A stretch of 64,000 bases of DNA, from NCBI RefSeq assembly GCF_026968045.1, contig NZ_JAPVBQ010000002.1, positions 608,933 through 672,932 of the forward strand, in the 5' to 3' direction. The translations under genes were made by a program, and so were the position numbers. Positions 18,941 to 27,785 of this stretch are shown piece by piece. Position 1 is the first letter of the stretch. Every line of letters starts with the position of its first letter. The notes beneath the pieces are model-generated. The model was not told the DNA's origin. It ran no database searches and saw only the letters and a list, made by a program, of their open reading frames with translations. The stretch comes from Modestobacter sp. VKM Ac-2977. Its GTDB lineage: Bacteria; Actinomycetota; Actinomycetes; Mycobacteriales; Geodermatophilaceae.

Positions 18941-19108
18941 ATGTTGTCGCTCGCCGGTGTGGCGCTGTACCTGACGCTCGTCGCCGCCTTCTTCTTCCTG
19001 CTCTACTCCGTGGTGAACCGGGCCGTGCTCAACGCCCTGCGCACCCACCACGAGGAGACGACCCGATCGGCGCAGCCGGCAACGCCCGGCCCGGACCACC
19101 ACGACTGA
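18941..19108 (+). CDS. Small single-span membrane protein
   Basis: This 55-aa protein has one hydrophobic helix (about residues 4-24, LAGVALYLTLVAAFFFLLYS), a short basic stretch, and a polar tail ending in HHD. I do not recognise a family. It starts 11 bp after the CbiX-like stop and ends just before a bidirectional hairpin. The ATG and reading frame look genuine because a TANNNT hexamer lies at the leaderless distance upstream. Confidence 0.55.
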   Translation: MLSLAGVALYLTLVAAFFFLLYSVVNRAVLNALRTHHEETTRSAQPATPGPDHHD

Positions 19109-19113
19109 CGCCC

Positions 19114-19143
19114 GAGGGGCCGGAGTCGCGATCTCGGCCCCTC
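19114..19143. terminator. Bidirectional terminator hairpin
   Basis: A 9-bp stem (19114-19122 with 19135-19143) lies between convergent genes. Its right arm overlaps the stop codon of the sulfurtransferase gene. Confidence 0.65.
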
Positions 19144-19966
19144 AGGGGGCGGTGGCGATCGGGCGGTCGGGGTCGGCGGACCACTGTGACCACGAACCGG
19201 GCCACAGGGCCGCCTCGATGCCGGCCTCGGCGAGCGCAGCCACCTCGTGTGCGGCGGTGACGCCCGAACCGCAGTAGACGCCCACCGTCGTCCCCGGTCG
19301 GACACCCAGCGCGGCGAACCGCTCGGTCAGTACAGCCGCTGTAGCGAAGCGACCGCCGGTGACCAGGTTCTCCGTGGTCGGGGCACTGACCGCACCGGGC
19401 ACGTGGCCGGCCCGGGGGTCGACCGGTTCGACCTCGCCGCGGTAGCGCTCGCCGGCCCGGGCGTCCAGCAGCACCCCGCCCTTCGCGGGCAGCGAGGCCG
19501 CCCCGTCGGCGGTGAGCACAGGCATCCCACCGCTGGTCAGCACCACGTCGCCGGGGTCGGCGACGACGTCGCCGGCCTCCAGCTCACCGCCGGCCGCGGT
19601 CCAGGCCGCCAGCCCGCCGTCGAGGATCGTGACGTCGGTGAGTCCGCCCCAGCGGAGCAGCCACCAGGCCCGGGCAGCCGCCAGACCGCCCGTCGTGTCG
19701 TAGACGACGACCCGCGAGCCGGTGGAGATCCCCCACCGCCGGGCCGCTGCTTGCAGTGCCTGTACCGACGGGAGCGGGTGTCGCCCCGCCTCGGGTGACG
19801 CACCGGCGGCGAGTTCGGTGGGCAGGTCGACGTAGACGGCGCCCGGCAGGTGGCCGGCCCGGTGCTGTTCCCGCCCGTCCGACCTCCCGAGCGCCCAGCG
19901 GACGTCGAGCAGGACGACGTCCCCGGTGCGGCCGAGCAGCTCTGGGGCGCCGGTCAGCACGCTCAC
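19142..19966 (-). CDS. Thiosulfate/3-mercaptopyruvate sulfurtransferase (rhodanese)
   Basis: It transfers sulfane sulfur from thiosulfate or mercaptopyruvate to a thiophilic acceptor through a cysteine persulfide. The 274-aa protein has two rhodanese domains: an inactive N-terminal one (VVLLDVRW to GHLPGAVYVD) and a C-terminal one with catalytic C232 in the loop CGSGVTA. The G-S-G-V loop resembles that of both thiosulfate and mercaptopyruvate enzymes, so the donor is open. GTG 19966 overlaps the stop of the upstream SnoaL-like gene as GTGA, which supports this start over a longer frame. The two genes form an operon. Confidence 0.88.
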   Translation of the reverse strand: MSVLTGAPELLGRTGDVVLLDVRWALGRSDGREQHRAGHLPGAVYVDLPTELAAGASPEAGRHPLPSVQALQAAARRWGISTGSRVVVYDTTGGLAAARAWWLLRWGGLTDVTILDGGLAAWTAAGGELEAGDVVADPGDVVLTSGGMPVLTADGAASLPAKGGVLLDARAGERYRGEVEPVDPRAGHVPGAVSAPTTENLVTGGRFATAAVLTERFAALGVRPGTTVGVYCGSGVTAAHEVAALAEAGIEAALWPGSWSQWSADPDRPIATAP

Positions 19967-20430
19967 CGCGCTGCCTCGTGCCGCGCTGCCTCCAGTTCCT
20001 CGGTCAGCGCGTTCAGGGCGCCGGCCCGGCCGCCGTAGCGGGCCGGGGTGCTCTGCAGGAGGGCGATCTTCCACCGCCCCCCCTCCTCGACGGCGGTGAG
20101 GGCGTGGACGGTGTGCCGGGACGGGTCGACGGCGTCACCGCCGGGGGGCACCATCCCGGCCACCGCGTGCAGCACGACCACGCCGTCGGTCAGCCTGCGC
20201 ACGGAGCGCACGACGCCGACGAAGGTGGGTGTGGCGTGCTCGGTGAACATCCGGCGCATGTCGGCGGCGATGCTGAGCCGGCCGCTGCGCAGGGTGCCGT
20301 CGAGGTCGATGAGCTCGCCGTCGTCGGCGAAGACCGAGGACACCGTCACGCCGCTGCGCTGGTTCCATCCCGCGAGGTACCGCGCGTACAGCGCCCGGAT
20401 CTGGGTGTCCTGCGGATGACCTGCGCTCAA
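19963..20430 (-). CDS. SgcJ/EcaC-type SnoaL-like (NTF2-fold) protein
   Basis: The 155-aa protein has the pattern of small NTF2-fold proteins: IRALYARYLAGWNQRS, FADDGELIDLDG and a C-terminal strand WKIALLQSTPARY. Members include ketosteroid-isomerase-like and polyketide-related proteins, and most have no known substrate. The start is TTG at 20430 with AGGAG 8 nt upstream. It overlaps the sulfurtransferase gene by 4 bp and is probably co-transcribed. A TACGGT hexamer about 45 nt upstream might be the promoter. Confidence 0.78.
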   Translation of the reverse strand: MSAGHPQDTQIRALYARYLAGWNQRSGVTVSSVFADDGELIDLDGTLRSGRLSIAADMRRMFTEHATPTFVGVVRSVRRLTDGVVVLHAVAGMVPPGGDAVDPSRHTVHALTAVEEGGRWKIALLQSTPARYGGRAGALNALTEELEAARHEAAR

Positions 20431-20546
20431 GGGAGTGCTCCTGCGGGTGGTACGACTGGGTCAGGAGTGACCGTAGTGTGCCCGCCCTGACGGCAGCTCA
20501 CCCCGTGCCGGACGCTGCGCTGCGAGCCGGATCCGGGGGTGCCGGC

Positions 20547-20822
20547 TCAGAAGGCGGCGAGGGGTTCGGCCATGAAGCCGTCGTCCTGCTGGGACACGTG
20601 CCAGACCCGGACGTCCTTGCCGCCGGCGACGTCCTTCTCGTGGAAACGGACCCGCTCGCCGAGGGGCACCCCGTGACCGCGGACCAGCAGCGGCCCGCCG
20701 CTGTCGACGGTGAACTCGGCGTCCCCGAGGAAGAGCTCCAGGGACGAGACATCCCCGGTCGGCGGCACGGTCACCGGACAAGGCCGACCGGACGCGACGG
20801 ATGGCGGAGGCTGGACGGTCAT
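20547..20822 (-). CDS. Hypothetical 91-aa protein
   Basis: I do not recognise a family. The protein has a Pro/Ser/Val-rich N-terminus and a mainly beta-strand C-terminal part (SLELFLGDAEFTV, GPLLVRGHGVPLGERVRF, DVRVWHVSQQDDGF). ATG 20822 is preceded by a clear GGGAGG site, supporting it as a real gene. It lies alone between the SnoaL-like gene and the ABC exporter, on the same strand as both. Confidence 0.6.
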   Translation of the reverse strand: MTVQPPPSVASGRPCPVTVPPTGDVSSLELFLGDAEFTVDSGGPLLVRGHGVPLGERVRFHEKDVAGGKDVRVWHVSQQDDGFMAEPLAAF

Positions 20823-20953
20823 GGTGGACCTCCCACGGTGTTGGTGACGGGCGCCGTCCCGGGGAACGTGCCATGGGCCCCAGGGTCCCGCAGGGCCTGC
20901 CGACGCCCACCCGCATGGCCACCACGCTGGGTGCTCGGCTGGCGACCCACTGC

Positions 20954-22849
20954 TCAGCCGACCTCGACCGCCCGGTCCTCTCCCGCAGGGGCGAACTGGG
21001 TGCGGTACAGGTCGGCGTAGTGACCGCCGGCGGCGAGCAGCTCGTCGTGGGTGCCGCGCTCGACGATCCGGCCGGCGTCGACCACCAGGATCTGGTGGGC
21101 GCCGCGGATGGTGGACAGCCGGTGCGCGATCACCAGCGAGGTCCGCCCGGCCAGCGCCGCGTCCAGCGCGTGCTGCACGGCCACCTCCGACTCGCTGTCC
21201 AGGTGGGCGGTCGCCTCGTCCAGGATCACGATGCCCGGCGCCTTCAGCAGCACCCGGGCGATCGCCAGCCGCTGCTTCTCCCCGCCGGACATCCGGTGCC
21301 CGCGGTCGCCGACCACGGTGTCCAGCCCGTCGGGCAGTGAGTGCACCAGCGCGGCGATCCGGGCCCCGGTGAGCGCCGACCACAGCTCGTCCTCGGTGGC
21401 CTCGGGCTTGGCATAGCGGAGGTTGGCCCGGATCGTGTCGTGGAACAGATGGGCGTCCTGGCTGACCACGCCGATCGCGTCGCGCAGCGAGGCGGTGGTG
21501 GCCTGGCGGACGTCGACCCCGCCGACCCGCACCGCGCCCTCGGTGACGTCGTAGAGCCGAGAGACCAGTGCGGCGATCGTCGACTTCCCGGCGCCCGAGG
21601 TGCCGACCAGGGCGACCAGCTGGCCGGGCTCCGCCCGGAAGGAGACGTCGTGCAGCACCTCGGCCGGCTGCCCGTGCTCGGGGACCGCGACGTCCTCCAG
21701 CGACGCCAGCGACACCTCGGCGGCGGACGGGTAGCGGAAGGAGACCGAGTCGAACTCCAGCGACCGGTCCTCGACCGGGACCGGCACCGCGTCGGGGGCC
21801 TCGGCGATCATCGGCGCCAGGTCGAGCACCTCGAACACCCGGTCGAAGCTGACCAGCGCGCTCATCACGTCGACCCGCACGTTGGCCAGCGCCGTCAGCG
21901 GCCCGTAGAGCCGCGCCAGCAGCAGCGCCAGGGCGACGACGTCACCGGCGGACAGCTGCCCGGTGAACGCCAGCCAGCCACCGAGCCCGTAGACCAGGGC
22001 GGTGGCCAGCGCGGCGACCAGGGTGAGGGCGGTGAAGAAGGTGCGGCCGTACATCGCCGAGAGCACGCCGATGTCGCGCACCCGGGACGCCCGGCCGCGG
22101 AAGGAGTCCGCCTCGACCTCGGGCCGACCGAACAGCTTGACCAGCAGCGCCCCGGCGACGTTGAACCGCTCGGTCATCGTCGCGTTCATCGAGGCGTTGA
22201 GCCCGTAGGACTCCCGGGTGATCGTCTGCAGCTTCTTGCCGATCCGCTGGGCCGGCACCACGAACAGCGGCACCATCACGATCGACAGCAGGGTGATCCG
22301 CCAGGAGAGGCTCAACATGACCCCGGCGGTCAGCACCAGGGCGATCACGTTGGAGACGACCCCGGACAGCGTGGAGGTGAAGGCCCGCTGCGCACCGATG
22401 ACGTCGTTGTTCAGCCGGCTGACCAGCGCACCCGTCTGGGTGCGGGTGAAGAAGGCGACCGGCATCCGCTGCACGTGCTCGAACACCCGGGTGCGCAGGT
22501 CGTGAATGACGCCCTCGCCGATCCGGGCGGAGTACCAGCGCTGCACGAGCGAGCTGGCAGCGTCGAGCACGGCCAGGCCGGCGATGAACAGCGCGATCCG
22601 GACGATGTCGCCGGCCGTGCCGGTCAGGTTGGCGATCCGGTTGACGATGTCGCCGGCCAGCAGCGGGGTGACCACCCCGATCACCGCGGAGAAGACGACC
22701 AGCGCCAGGAAGCCGATCAGTTCCCGCCGGTAGGGACCGGCGATGCCCAGGATCCGGCGCACCGTCCCCTTGGGGACGCCGTGGGACGTGACCGAGCGGT
22801 CGGTGCTGAACGACCGCATCGCCGCCATGGACGTCATCGGTGAGTCCAC
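20954..22849 (-). CDS. ABC exporter, fused permease and ATPase
   Basis: The 631-aa half-transporter has an N-terminal six-helix permease domain (about 30-340) and a C-terminal nucleotide-binding domain. That domain shows Walker A in VGTSGAGKST, a Q-loop, the signature MSGGEKQRLAIARVLL and Walker B IVILDEATAHLD. It should work as a homodimer exporting lipids, drugs or peptides. There is no sign of a substrate or peptidase domain. A second half-transporter gene is not adjacent. The start is GTG 22849 or ATG 22837. Neither has a strong ribosome-binding site. Confidence 0.9.
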   Translation of the reverse strand: MDSPMTSMAAMRSFSTDRSVTSHGVPKGTVRRILGIAGPYRRELIGFLALVVFSAVIGVVTPLLAGDIVNRIANLTGTAGDIVRIALFIAGLAVLDAASSLVQRWYSARIGEGVIHDLRTRVFEHVQRMPVAFFTRTQTGALVSRLNNDVIGAQRAFTSTLSGVVSNVIALVLTAGVMLSLSWRITLLSIVMVPLFVVPAQRIGKKLQTITRESYGLNASMNATMTERFNVAGALLVKLFGRPEVEADSFRGRASRVRDIGVLSAMYGRTFFTALTLVAALATALVYGLGGWLAFTGQLSAGDVVALALLLARLYGPLTALANVRVDVMSALVSFDRVFEVLDLAPMIAEAPDAVPVPVEDRSLEFDSVSFRYPSAAEVSLASLEDVAVPEHGQPAEVLHDVSFRAEPGQLVALVGTSGAGKSTIAALVSRLYDVTEGAVRVGGVDVRQATTASLRDAIGVVSQDAHLFHDTIRANLRYAKPEATEDELWSALTGARIAALVHSLPDGLDTVVGDRGHRMSGGEKQRLAIARVLLKAPGIVILDEATAHLDSESEVAVQHALDAALAGRTSLVIAHRLSTIRGAHQILVVDAGRIVERGTHDELLAAGGHYADLYRTQFAPAGEDRAVEVG

Positions 22850-22922
22850 GACACGCCCCCTGTTGCTGGATCCGGTTGATCACCGAGCCGAACAGCCGGG
22901 GCGGCCGTCGTGTTCCGTCCGG

Positions 22923-23696
22923 TCAGTCCCGCCCGGCCAGTCTCCGCAGCCGGCGCACCTGGGCCGCCCGCTCGGCGGCGTCCTGCTCGTCGGGCCCGTT
23001 GCGGACGGCCGAGCGGACCAGCGCCAGCGTCTCCCGGGCAGCGTCGGCGTCCGGCCCGAGGAGCGCCGCGGTCAGGTCGGCGACCGCCCCGTCGAGCTCG
23101 GCGGTCGGGACGGCGAGGTTCGCCAGCCCGGTGGTCACGGCCTCGGCCGCGCCCACCGCCCGGCCGGTCAGGCAGATCTCCACGGCGCGGCTGTAGCCGA
23201 CCAGCTCGACCAGCGTGCTGGTGCCGGTGAGGTCGGGCACCAGCCCGAGGCCGGCCTCGGGCAGCCGCAGCTGGGCGTCCTCGGTGAAGACCCGGAGGTC
23301 GCAGGCGAGCGCCAGCTGGGCGCCCGCGCCGATGGCGTGCCCCTGCACCGCCGCCACCGAGACGACGCCGGGTGAGCGCAGCCAGCGGAACGCCGCCTGG
23401 TACCCCCGGATGCGCTCCTGGGCCGCCTCGGTGGGCAGCGAGCCCAGCTCGGCCAGCCCGCCGGGCACCCCGGGGTCGGCGCTGAAGAGCGTGCGGTCCA
23501 GGCCGGCGGAGAACGCCCGGCCCGCGCCGCGGACGACGACCACGCGCACGCCGTCGTCCAGTGACTCCCCGACCGCGCGCAGCGCCGCCCAGGTGGCCGG
23601 GGTCTGCGCGTTGAGCTGGTCGGCCCGATCGAGGGTCACGGTGAGGACGGCGCCCTCGCGCGCCGTCCTCACCCAGCCGTCGGGCTGCTCACTCAC
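22923..23696 (-). CDS. Enoyl-CoA hydratase/isomerase family protein
   Basis: The 257-aa crotonase-fold enzyme has the oxyanion-hole segments GAGRAFSAGLDRTLF and AVQGHAIGAGAQLALACDLRV. The first catalytic Glu is expected in AIGAG-ALACDL context, and a second acid lies near RLPEAGLGLVPD. It could hydrate an enoyl-CoA in beta-oxidation or act on a special acyl-CoA. GTG 23696 overlaps the stop of the upstream HTH gene as GTGA. This coupling of a fatty-acid enzyme to a small HTH protein is unusual but clear. Confidence 0.88.
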   Translation of the reverse strand: MSEQPDGWVRTAREGAVLTVTLDRADQLNAQTPATWAALRAVGESLDDGVRVVVVRGAGRAFSAGLDRTLFSADPGVPGGLAELGSLPTEAAQERIRGYQAAFRWLRSPGVVSVAAVQGHAIGAGAQLALACDLRVFTEDAQLRLPEAGLGLVPDLTGTSTLVELVGYSRAVEICLTGRAVGAAEAVTTGLANLAVPTAELDGAVADLTAALLGPDADAARETLALVRSAVRNGPDEQDAAERAAQVRRLRRLAGRD

Positions 23697-23923
23697 GCAG
23701 ACTTCTTGGCGTTCCGGTTCGCCCCACCCCGACCGCGGAGGGTGGCGCCCGACTCCGACAGCAGACGGTGCACGAAGCCGTAGGAGCGGTTGGTCGAGGT
23801 GGCCAGCGAGCGGATGCTCTCCCCGCCGTCGTAACGCTCCCGGAGCTCGCCGGCCAGCGACGTCCGGTCGTCCCCGGTGATCCTCTTGCCCTTGCTCAGG
23901 TCCGCAGTGCTCGAGTCGGCCAT
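23693..23923 (-). CDS. Small helix-turn-helix protein
   Basis: The 76-aa protein carries one HTH (about residues 33-55, ESIRSLATSTNRSYGFVHRLL) and a basic C-terminal tail (RGRGGANRNAKK), like the Lsr2-tail-type HTH peptides widespread in actinobacteria. It probably binds DNA. ATG 23923 follows GGAGGGGAG. The gene overlaps the enoyl-CoA hydratase start by 4 bp. Its targets are unknown. Confidence 0.8.
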   Translation of the reverse strand: MADSSTADLSKGKRITGDDRTSLAGELRERYDGGESIRSLATSTNRSYGFVHRLLSESGATLRGRGGANRNAKKSA

Positions 23924-24111
23924 GACTCCCCTCCGTGTCAGGGGTGCTGCCGACTCCTGCCGACGACATCCCGCTGATCCCCCGGCGCCGATGTCCCGAT
24001 GACCTCGGCGTCCCACTGGCCATGATCACCCAGGCCGGGAGGGTCGGCCACCGCAACAAGAACGCGCACCGCCGAATCTGCAGGTCACCGCGCGGCGACC
24101 GGGTCCCGTCG

Positions 24112-25713
24112 TTACGCGAGCGAGACCAGATCGGCGAAGTCGGCGCTCCAGGTGTCCTCGGTGCCGTCGGGCAGGATGATCACCTTGTCGGGGTTCAGTG
24201 CGTGCACCGCGCCCTCGTCGTGGGTCACCAGCACGATCGCGCCCTGGTAGGTGCGCAGCGCCTCGAGCACCTGCTCGCGGCTGGCCGGGTCCAGGTTGTT
24301 GGTAGGCTCGTCCAGCAGCAGCACGTTGGCGCCGGAGACCACCAGCGTGGCCATCGCCAGCCGGGTGCGCTCACCACCGGACAGCGTGCCGGTCCGCTGG
24401 TCGACGGCGTCGCCGGAGAAGAGGAAGGCACCGAGGATCTTCCGCAGCTCGGTGTCGGTGCTGCCCGGAGCCGAGGACCGCATGTTCTCCAGCAGCGTGC
24501 GGTCCATGTCGATCGTCTCGTGCTCCTGCGCGTAGTACCCGACCCGCAGCCCGTGCCCGGCCTTGACCTCACCGGTGTCGGGCTGCTCGGTGCCGGCCAG
24601 CATGCGCAGCAGGGTGGTCTTGCCCGCGCCGTTGAAGCCCAGGACGACGACCCGGGTGCCCTTGTCGATGGCCAGGTCGACGCCGGTGAAGATCTCCAGC
24701 GAGCCGTAGCTCTTGCTGAGGTGTTCGGCGGTGAGCGGCGTCCTGCCGCACGGGGCCGGCGTCGGGAAGCGCAGCTTCGCGACCTTGTCCTGGACCCGGA
24801 CCTGCTCCAGGCCCGCGGCCAGTCGCTGGGCGCGCTTGTCCATGCTCTGCGCGGCCTTGGCCTTGGTGGCCTTGGCCCGCATCTTGTCCGCCTGGGCGGA
24901 GAGGGCGTCGATCTTCTTCTCGGCGTTGGCCCGCTCGGACCGGCGGCGGCGCTCGTCGGTCTCCCGGGCGTCCAGGTACCGCTTCCAGCCGAGGTTGTAG
25001 ACGTCGACCGTGGCGCGGTTGGCGTCCAGGTGCCACACCTTGTTGACGACGGCGGCCAGCAGCTCGACGTCGTGGCTGATGACGATCAGCCCGGCGCGGT
25101 GGCTGGCCAGGTAGCCCTTGAGCCAGACGATGGAGTCGGCGTCCAGGTGGTTGGTCGGCTCGTCGAGCAGCAGCGTGTCGGCGTCGGAGAAGAGGATCCG
25201 GGCCAGCTCCACGCGGCGGCGCTGACCACCGGAGAGGGTGCGCAGCGGCTGCTGGAGCACCCGGTCGGGCAGGCCCAGGTTGGTGCAGATCCGGGCCGCG
25301 TCGCTCTCCGCGGCGTACCCGCCGAGTGCGGCGAACTGGTCCTCCAGCCGCCCGTACTGCCGGACGGCGCGGTCCATCTCGGCGTCGTCGGCGGGCTCGG
25401 CCATCGCGACCTGCGCCTTGGTCAGCTTCGCCTTCAGCACGTCCAGGCCGCGGCCGGACAGCACCCGGTCGCTGGCGGTGATGTCGAGGTCGCCGCTGCG
25501 CGGGTCCTGCGGGAGGTAGCCGAGCTCACCGGTCACGTCGACCTTGCCGGCGTGCGGCACGCGTTCCCCGGCGAGGGTGGTCAGGGTCGTCGTCTTGCCA
25601 GCACCGTTGCGCCCGACCAGCCCGATGCGGTCACCGGGCTGGACCCGCAGATCGGCTTCGCTGATGAGGATCCGGGCGCCGGCACGCAGCTCGAGGCCGG
25701 TCGTCGTGATCAC
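24112..25713 (-). CDS. ABC-F family ATPase (ribosome-associated)
   Basis: The 533-aa soluble protein consists of two ABC ATPase domains. Walker A motifs are GLVGRNGAGKTT and VLGFNGAGKTT, and signatures are TLSGGQRRRVELAR and TLSGGERTRLAMA. A charged linker rich in Lys/Ala lies between them (the P-site tRNA interaction motif region). It has no membrane domain. Such EttA/Uup/ARE-like proteins act on ribosomes. I cannot tell a housekeeping member from an antibiotic-protection one. GTG 25713 is preferred over ATG 25722 because TATCAT lies 7 nt upstream and the protein then begins VITTTGLELRAG, the usual family start. Confidence 0.9.
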   Translation of the reverse strand: MITTTGLELRAGARILISEADLRVQPGDRIGLVGRNGAGKTTTLTTLAGERVPHAGKVDVTGELGYLPQDPRSGDLDITASDRVLSGRGLDVLKAKLTKAQVAMAEPADDAEMDRAVRQYGRLEDQFAALGGYAAESDAARICTNLGLPDRVLQQPLRTLSGGQRRRVELARILFSDADTLLLDEPTNHLDADSIVWLKGYLASHRAGLIVISHDVELLAAVVNKVWHLDANRATVDVYNLGWKRYLDARETDERRRRSERANAEKKIDALSAQADKMRAKATKAKAAQSMDKRAQRLAAGLEQVRVQDKVAKLRFPTPAPCGRTPLTAEHLSKSYGSLEIFTGVDLAIDKGTRVVVLGFNGAGKTTLLRMLAGTEQPDTGEVKAGHGLRVGYYAQEHETIDMDRTLLENMRSSAPGSTDTELRKILGAFLFSGDAVDQRTGTLSGGERTRLAMATLVVSGANVLLLDEPTNNLDPASREQVLEALRTYQGAIVLVTHDEGAVHALNPDKVIILPDGTEDTWSADFADLVSLA

Positions 25714-25720
25714 TGACCCC

Positions 25721-25726
25721 ATGATA
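25721..25726 (-). promoter_or_regulatory. -10 hexamer TATCAT, leaderless start for ABC-F gene
   Basis: TATCAT is close to consensus and lies 7 nt before GTG 25713. It overlaps the alternative ATG at 25722, which argues against that start. Confidence 0.6.
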
Positions 25727-25760
25727 GGCGCTCGACCGCCATCGGCCGACCGGATTGCCG

Positions 25761-25778
25761 GGTGACCTCCACGTCACC
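25761..25778. promoter_or_regulatory. Palindrome GGTGAC-N6-GTCACC in divergent promoter region
   Basis: A perfect 6-bp inverted repeat with a 6-nt spacer lies between the divergent ABC-F and membrane-protein genes, 35-50 bp from the ABC-F -10. It is a candidate operator. Confidence 0.35.
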
Positions 25779-25837
25779 TGGGGTACGCAGGCACCAGCCG
25801 TGGTCGCACGCGACGGTCCAGACAGCGGAGGTGAGCG

Positions 25838-27703
25838 GTGCCCGGCAGCCCCGAGGTGGTCTACCCACCGCCGCTGGGCGATCCCCCGCCGACCGCGGCG
25901 CCGGCGGACACGGCACCGACGGACACGGCGCCGACCGACACTGGCACCGGCGACGTCGCCCCCCAGCAGGTGCTCCTCGGCGCCGGCGCGGTCGCCGTGG
26001 TCGCCGCCGGCGCTGCCACGCTCACCGACGCCGATTCCGTCCCGGGCCTCCTCGTGGTCGCCCTGCTCACCGTCGCCGCGACCCTGGGGTCGCTGCGCGC
26101 GGGGGGCCGGGGTCTCCGCAGCAGCGAGGAGGCCCTCGCCTCGGCCGCGGTGGTGCTCGCCGCGGTGGCCGCGTGGTCGGCCGGGGACGGCCCCGGCGGC
26201 CCGAGCGCGGTGCTGCTCTCCCTGCTCGCCGCGGTCTTCGTCGTCCTCGGCCTGATCGCGCGGACGACGCTCACCTGGCCGATCGCCGCCTGGGGAGCCG
26301 GGCAGGGGGCGGTGCTGAGCGCGCTGACCGGCTCCGGACTGTCGCTGGCCCCGCACGCCTCCGCCGTGCTGGCCACCGCCGTCGCCGGTCTGGTGATCAC
26401 GCTGGCCGTCCGCCGGGCCGTCGCGGTGGTCACCCTGGTCACCGCGGCCGCCTGGTGGGTGACGGGGGTCGTCGAGGCCACCGCCCACGTGTGGACGACG
26501 GAGTCGGTCGCCGCCGCGCTGGTGCCCTCCGCGCTGATGCTGCTGGCGGCCGGTGCGCTGCTCGCCCTGCCCCGACGAGCAGACCTGCGGCCCGCGCTGG
26601 GTCCCCCGGCCGCCGTCCCGGTGGCGGCCGGGCTGGTGGCCGGGGCCGCCGTCGCCGGGCTGCTGCAGGCCGCGGGGCCGGTCGGGGTGATGACCAGCGG
26701 CTACCTCGGCCTGGCGCTCGCGACGGTGGTCGGTGCGGCTGCCTCCCCGGGACCGTCCCGCCTGCTCCGCCCGTCGGGTCTCGCCGCCGCCGCGGTGCTC
26801 ACCGGTCTGGCCGTCGTCCAGCTGCTCGGGTCGGGGCGCTGGACGGCGCTGGCTGCCCTGGTCGCGGTCGCCGCCGTCCCCGCGCTGGTGGTCGCCGCCC
26901 GGCAGCCCAGCGACCGCCGGTGGGCGCTGCCGGTCGTGGTGGGCTGCCTGGCGGCCGCCGTGCTGCTGGCCGAGGCCGATGGCAGTCTCGGGTCGGCGCC
27001 GGCCGGTCAGCTGCTGGTGCTGTGGTGCCTGCTGGCCCTCGGCGCCGCGACCGCCCTGCGCGGGCAGCCCGCGGAGCTGCCGTTGACCTGGACGGCCGCG
27101 GCGGTCGCCGCTGCCGGGCTGGCGCACCTGGCCGGCACCGGGCACCTGCCCGGCCTGGCCCTCGCCCTGGCCGTCGTCGGCGCGGGCTTCATCGCCTCCG
27201 GCACGGTCACCGACCGGGCACCCGTCCGGGCCGGTGGGTGCACCGCACTGGTCCTGGCCGCCTGGCTGGCCGCCGGCAGCGCCGGGATCGGCGTGCCGGA
27301 GGCCTACACGCTCCCGGCCGCCACGGTGCTGTGGCTGTACTCAGGACGACGACTGGCCCGCGGCGCGTCCTGGCCGGCGTGGGGCCCCGGACTGGTGGTC
27401 GCCTTCGTCCCGTCGGTCTGGCTGGCGGCCACCGAGCCGGATCTGCTGCGACTGGTGCTGGTCGTCCTCGCCGCCACGGTCAGCGCGACGGCGGGCAGCC
27501 GCTGGCAGGTACAGGCCCCGCTGGTGGTGGGTGCTGCGTCGTTGACCGCGGTGGCCCTCGGTCGGCTGGTCGTCCACCTGCCCCTGACCGGCCTGCTCGC
27601 GGTCGGGGCGGCCGGGGCTGTCCTGCTCGCCGCGGGCGCGGTCTACGAGCAGCGCCGGACGCGCGCCCGCGCAGCCCTCGCCCGCGTCGCTGACCTGCGC
27701 TGA
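25838..27703 (+). CDS. Large polytopic membrane protein (SCO7629/DUF2157-like)
   Basis: The 621-aa protein begins with a Pro/Thr-rich cytosolic segment containing repeated TDTAP units (about 20-40), followed by 16-20 closely packed hydrophobic helices of Ala/Val/Leu composition with short loops. There is no catalytic motif. The layout matches actinobacterial SCO7629-topology membrane proteins of unknown role. GTG 25838 has an excellent GGAGGTGAGC site. The last residues are basic (YEQRRTRARAALARV), consistent with a cytosolic C-terminus. Confidence 0.7.
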   Translation: MPGSPEVVYPPPLGDPPPTAAPADTAPTDTAPTDTGTGDVAPQQVLLGAGAVAVVAAGAATLTDADSVPGLLVVALLTVAATLGSLRAGGRGLRSSEEALASAAVVLAAVAAWSAGDGPGGPSAVLLSLLAAVFVVLGLIARTTLTWPIAAWGAGQGAVLSALTGSGLSLAPHASAVLATAVAGLVITLAVRRAVAVVTLVTAAAWWVTGVVEATAHVWTTESVAAALVPSALMLLAAGALLALPRRADLRPALGPPAAVPVAAGLVAGAAVAGLLQAAGPVGVMTSGYLGLALATVVGAAASPGPSRLLRPSGLAAAAVLTGLAVVQLLGSGRWTALAALVAVAAVPALVVAARQPSDRRWALPVVVGCLAAAVLLAEADGSLGSAPAGQLLVLWCLLALGAATALRGQPAELPLTWTAAAVAAAGLAHLAGTGHLPGLALALAVVGAGFIASGTVTDRAPVRAGGCTALVLAAWLAAGSAGIGVPEAYTLPAATVLWLYSGRRLARGASWPAWGPGLVVAFVPSVWLAATEPDLLRLVLVVLAATVSATAGSRWQVQAPLVVGAASLTAVALGRLVVHLPLTGLLAVGAAGAVLLAAGAVYEQRRTRARAALARVADLR

Positions 27704-27785
27704 TGCAGCTCTATTGCAGTCACTGCACTGTCACGATCCAGTCACCGGGTCCCCGTCGACCCCCGTGCTGGGCCAGGCTGGGCGG

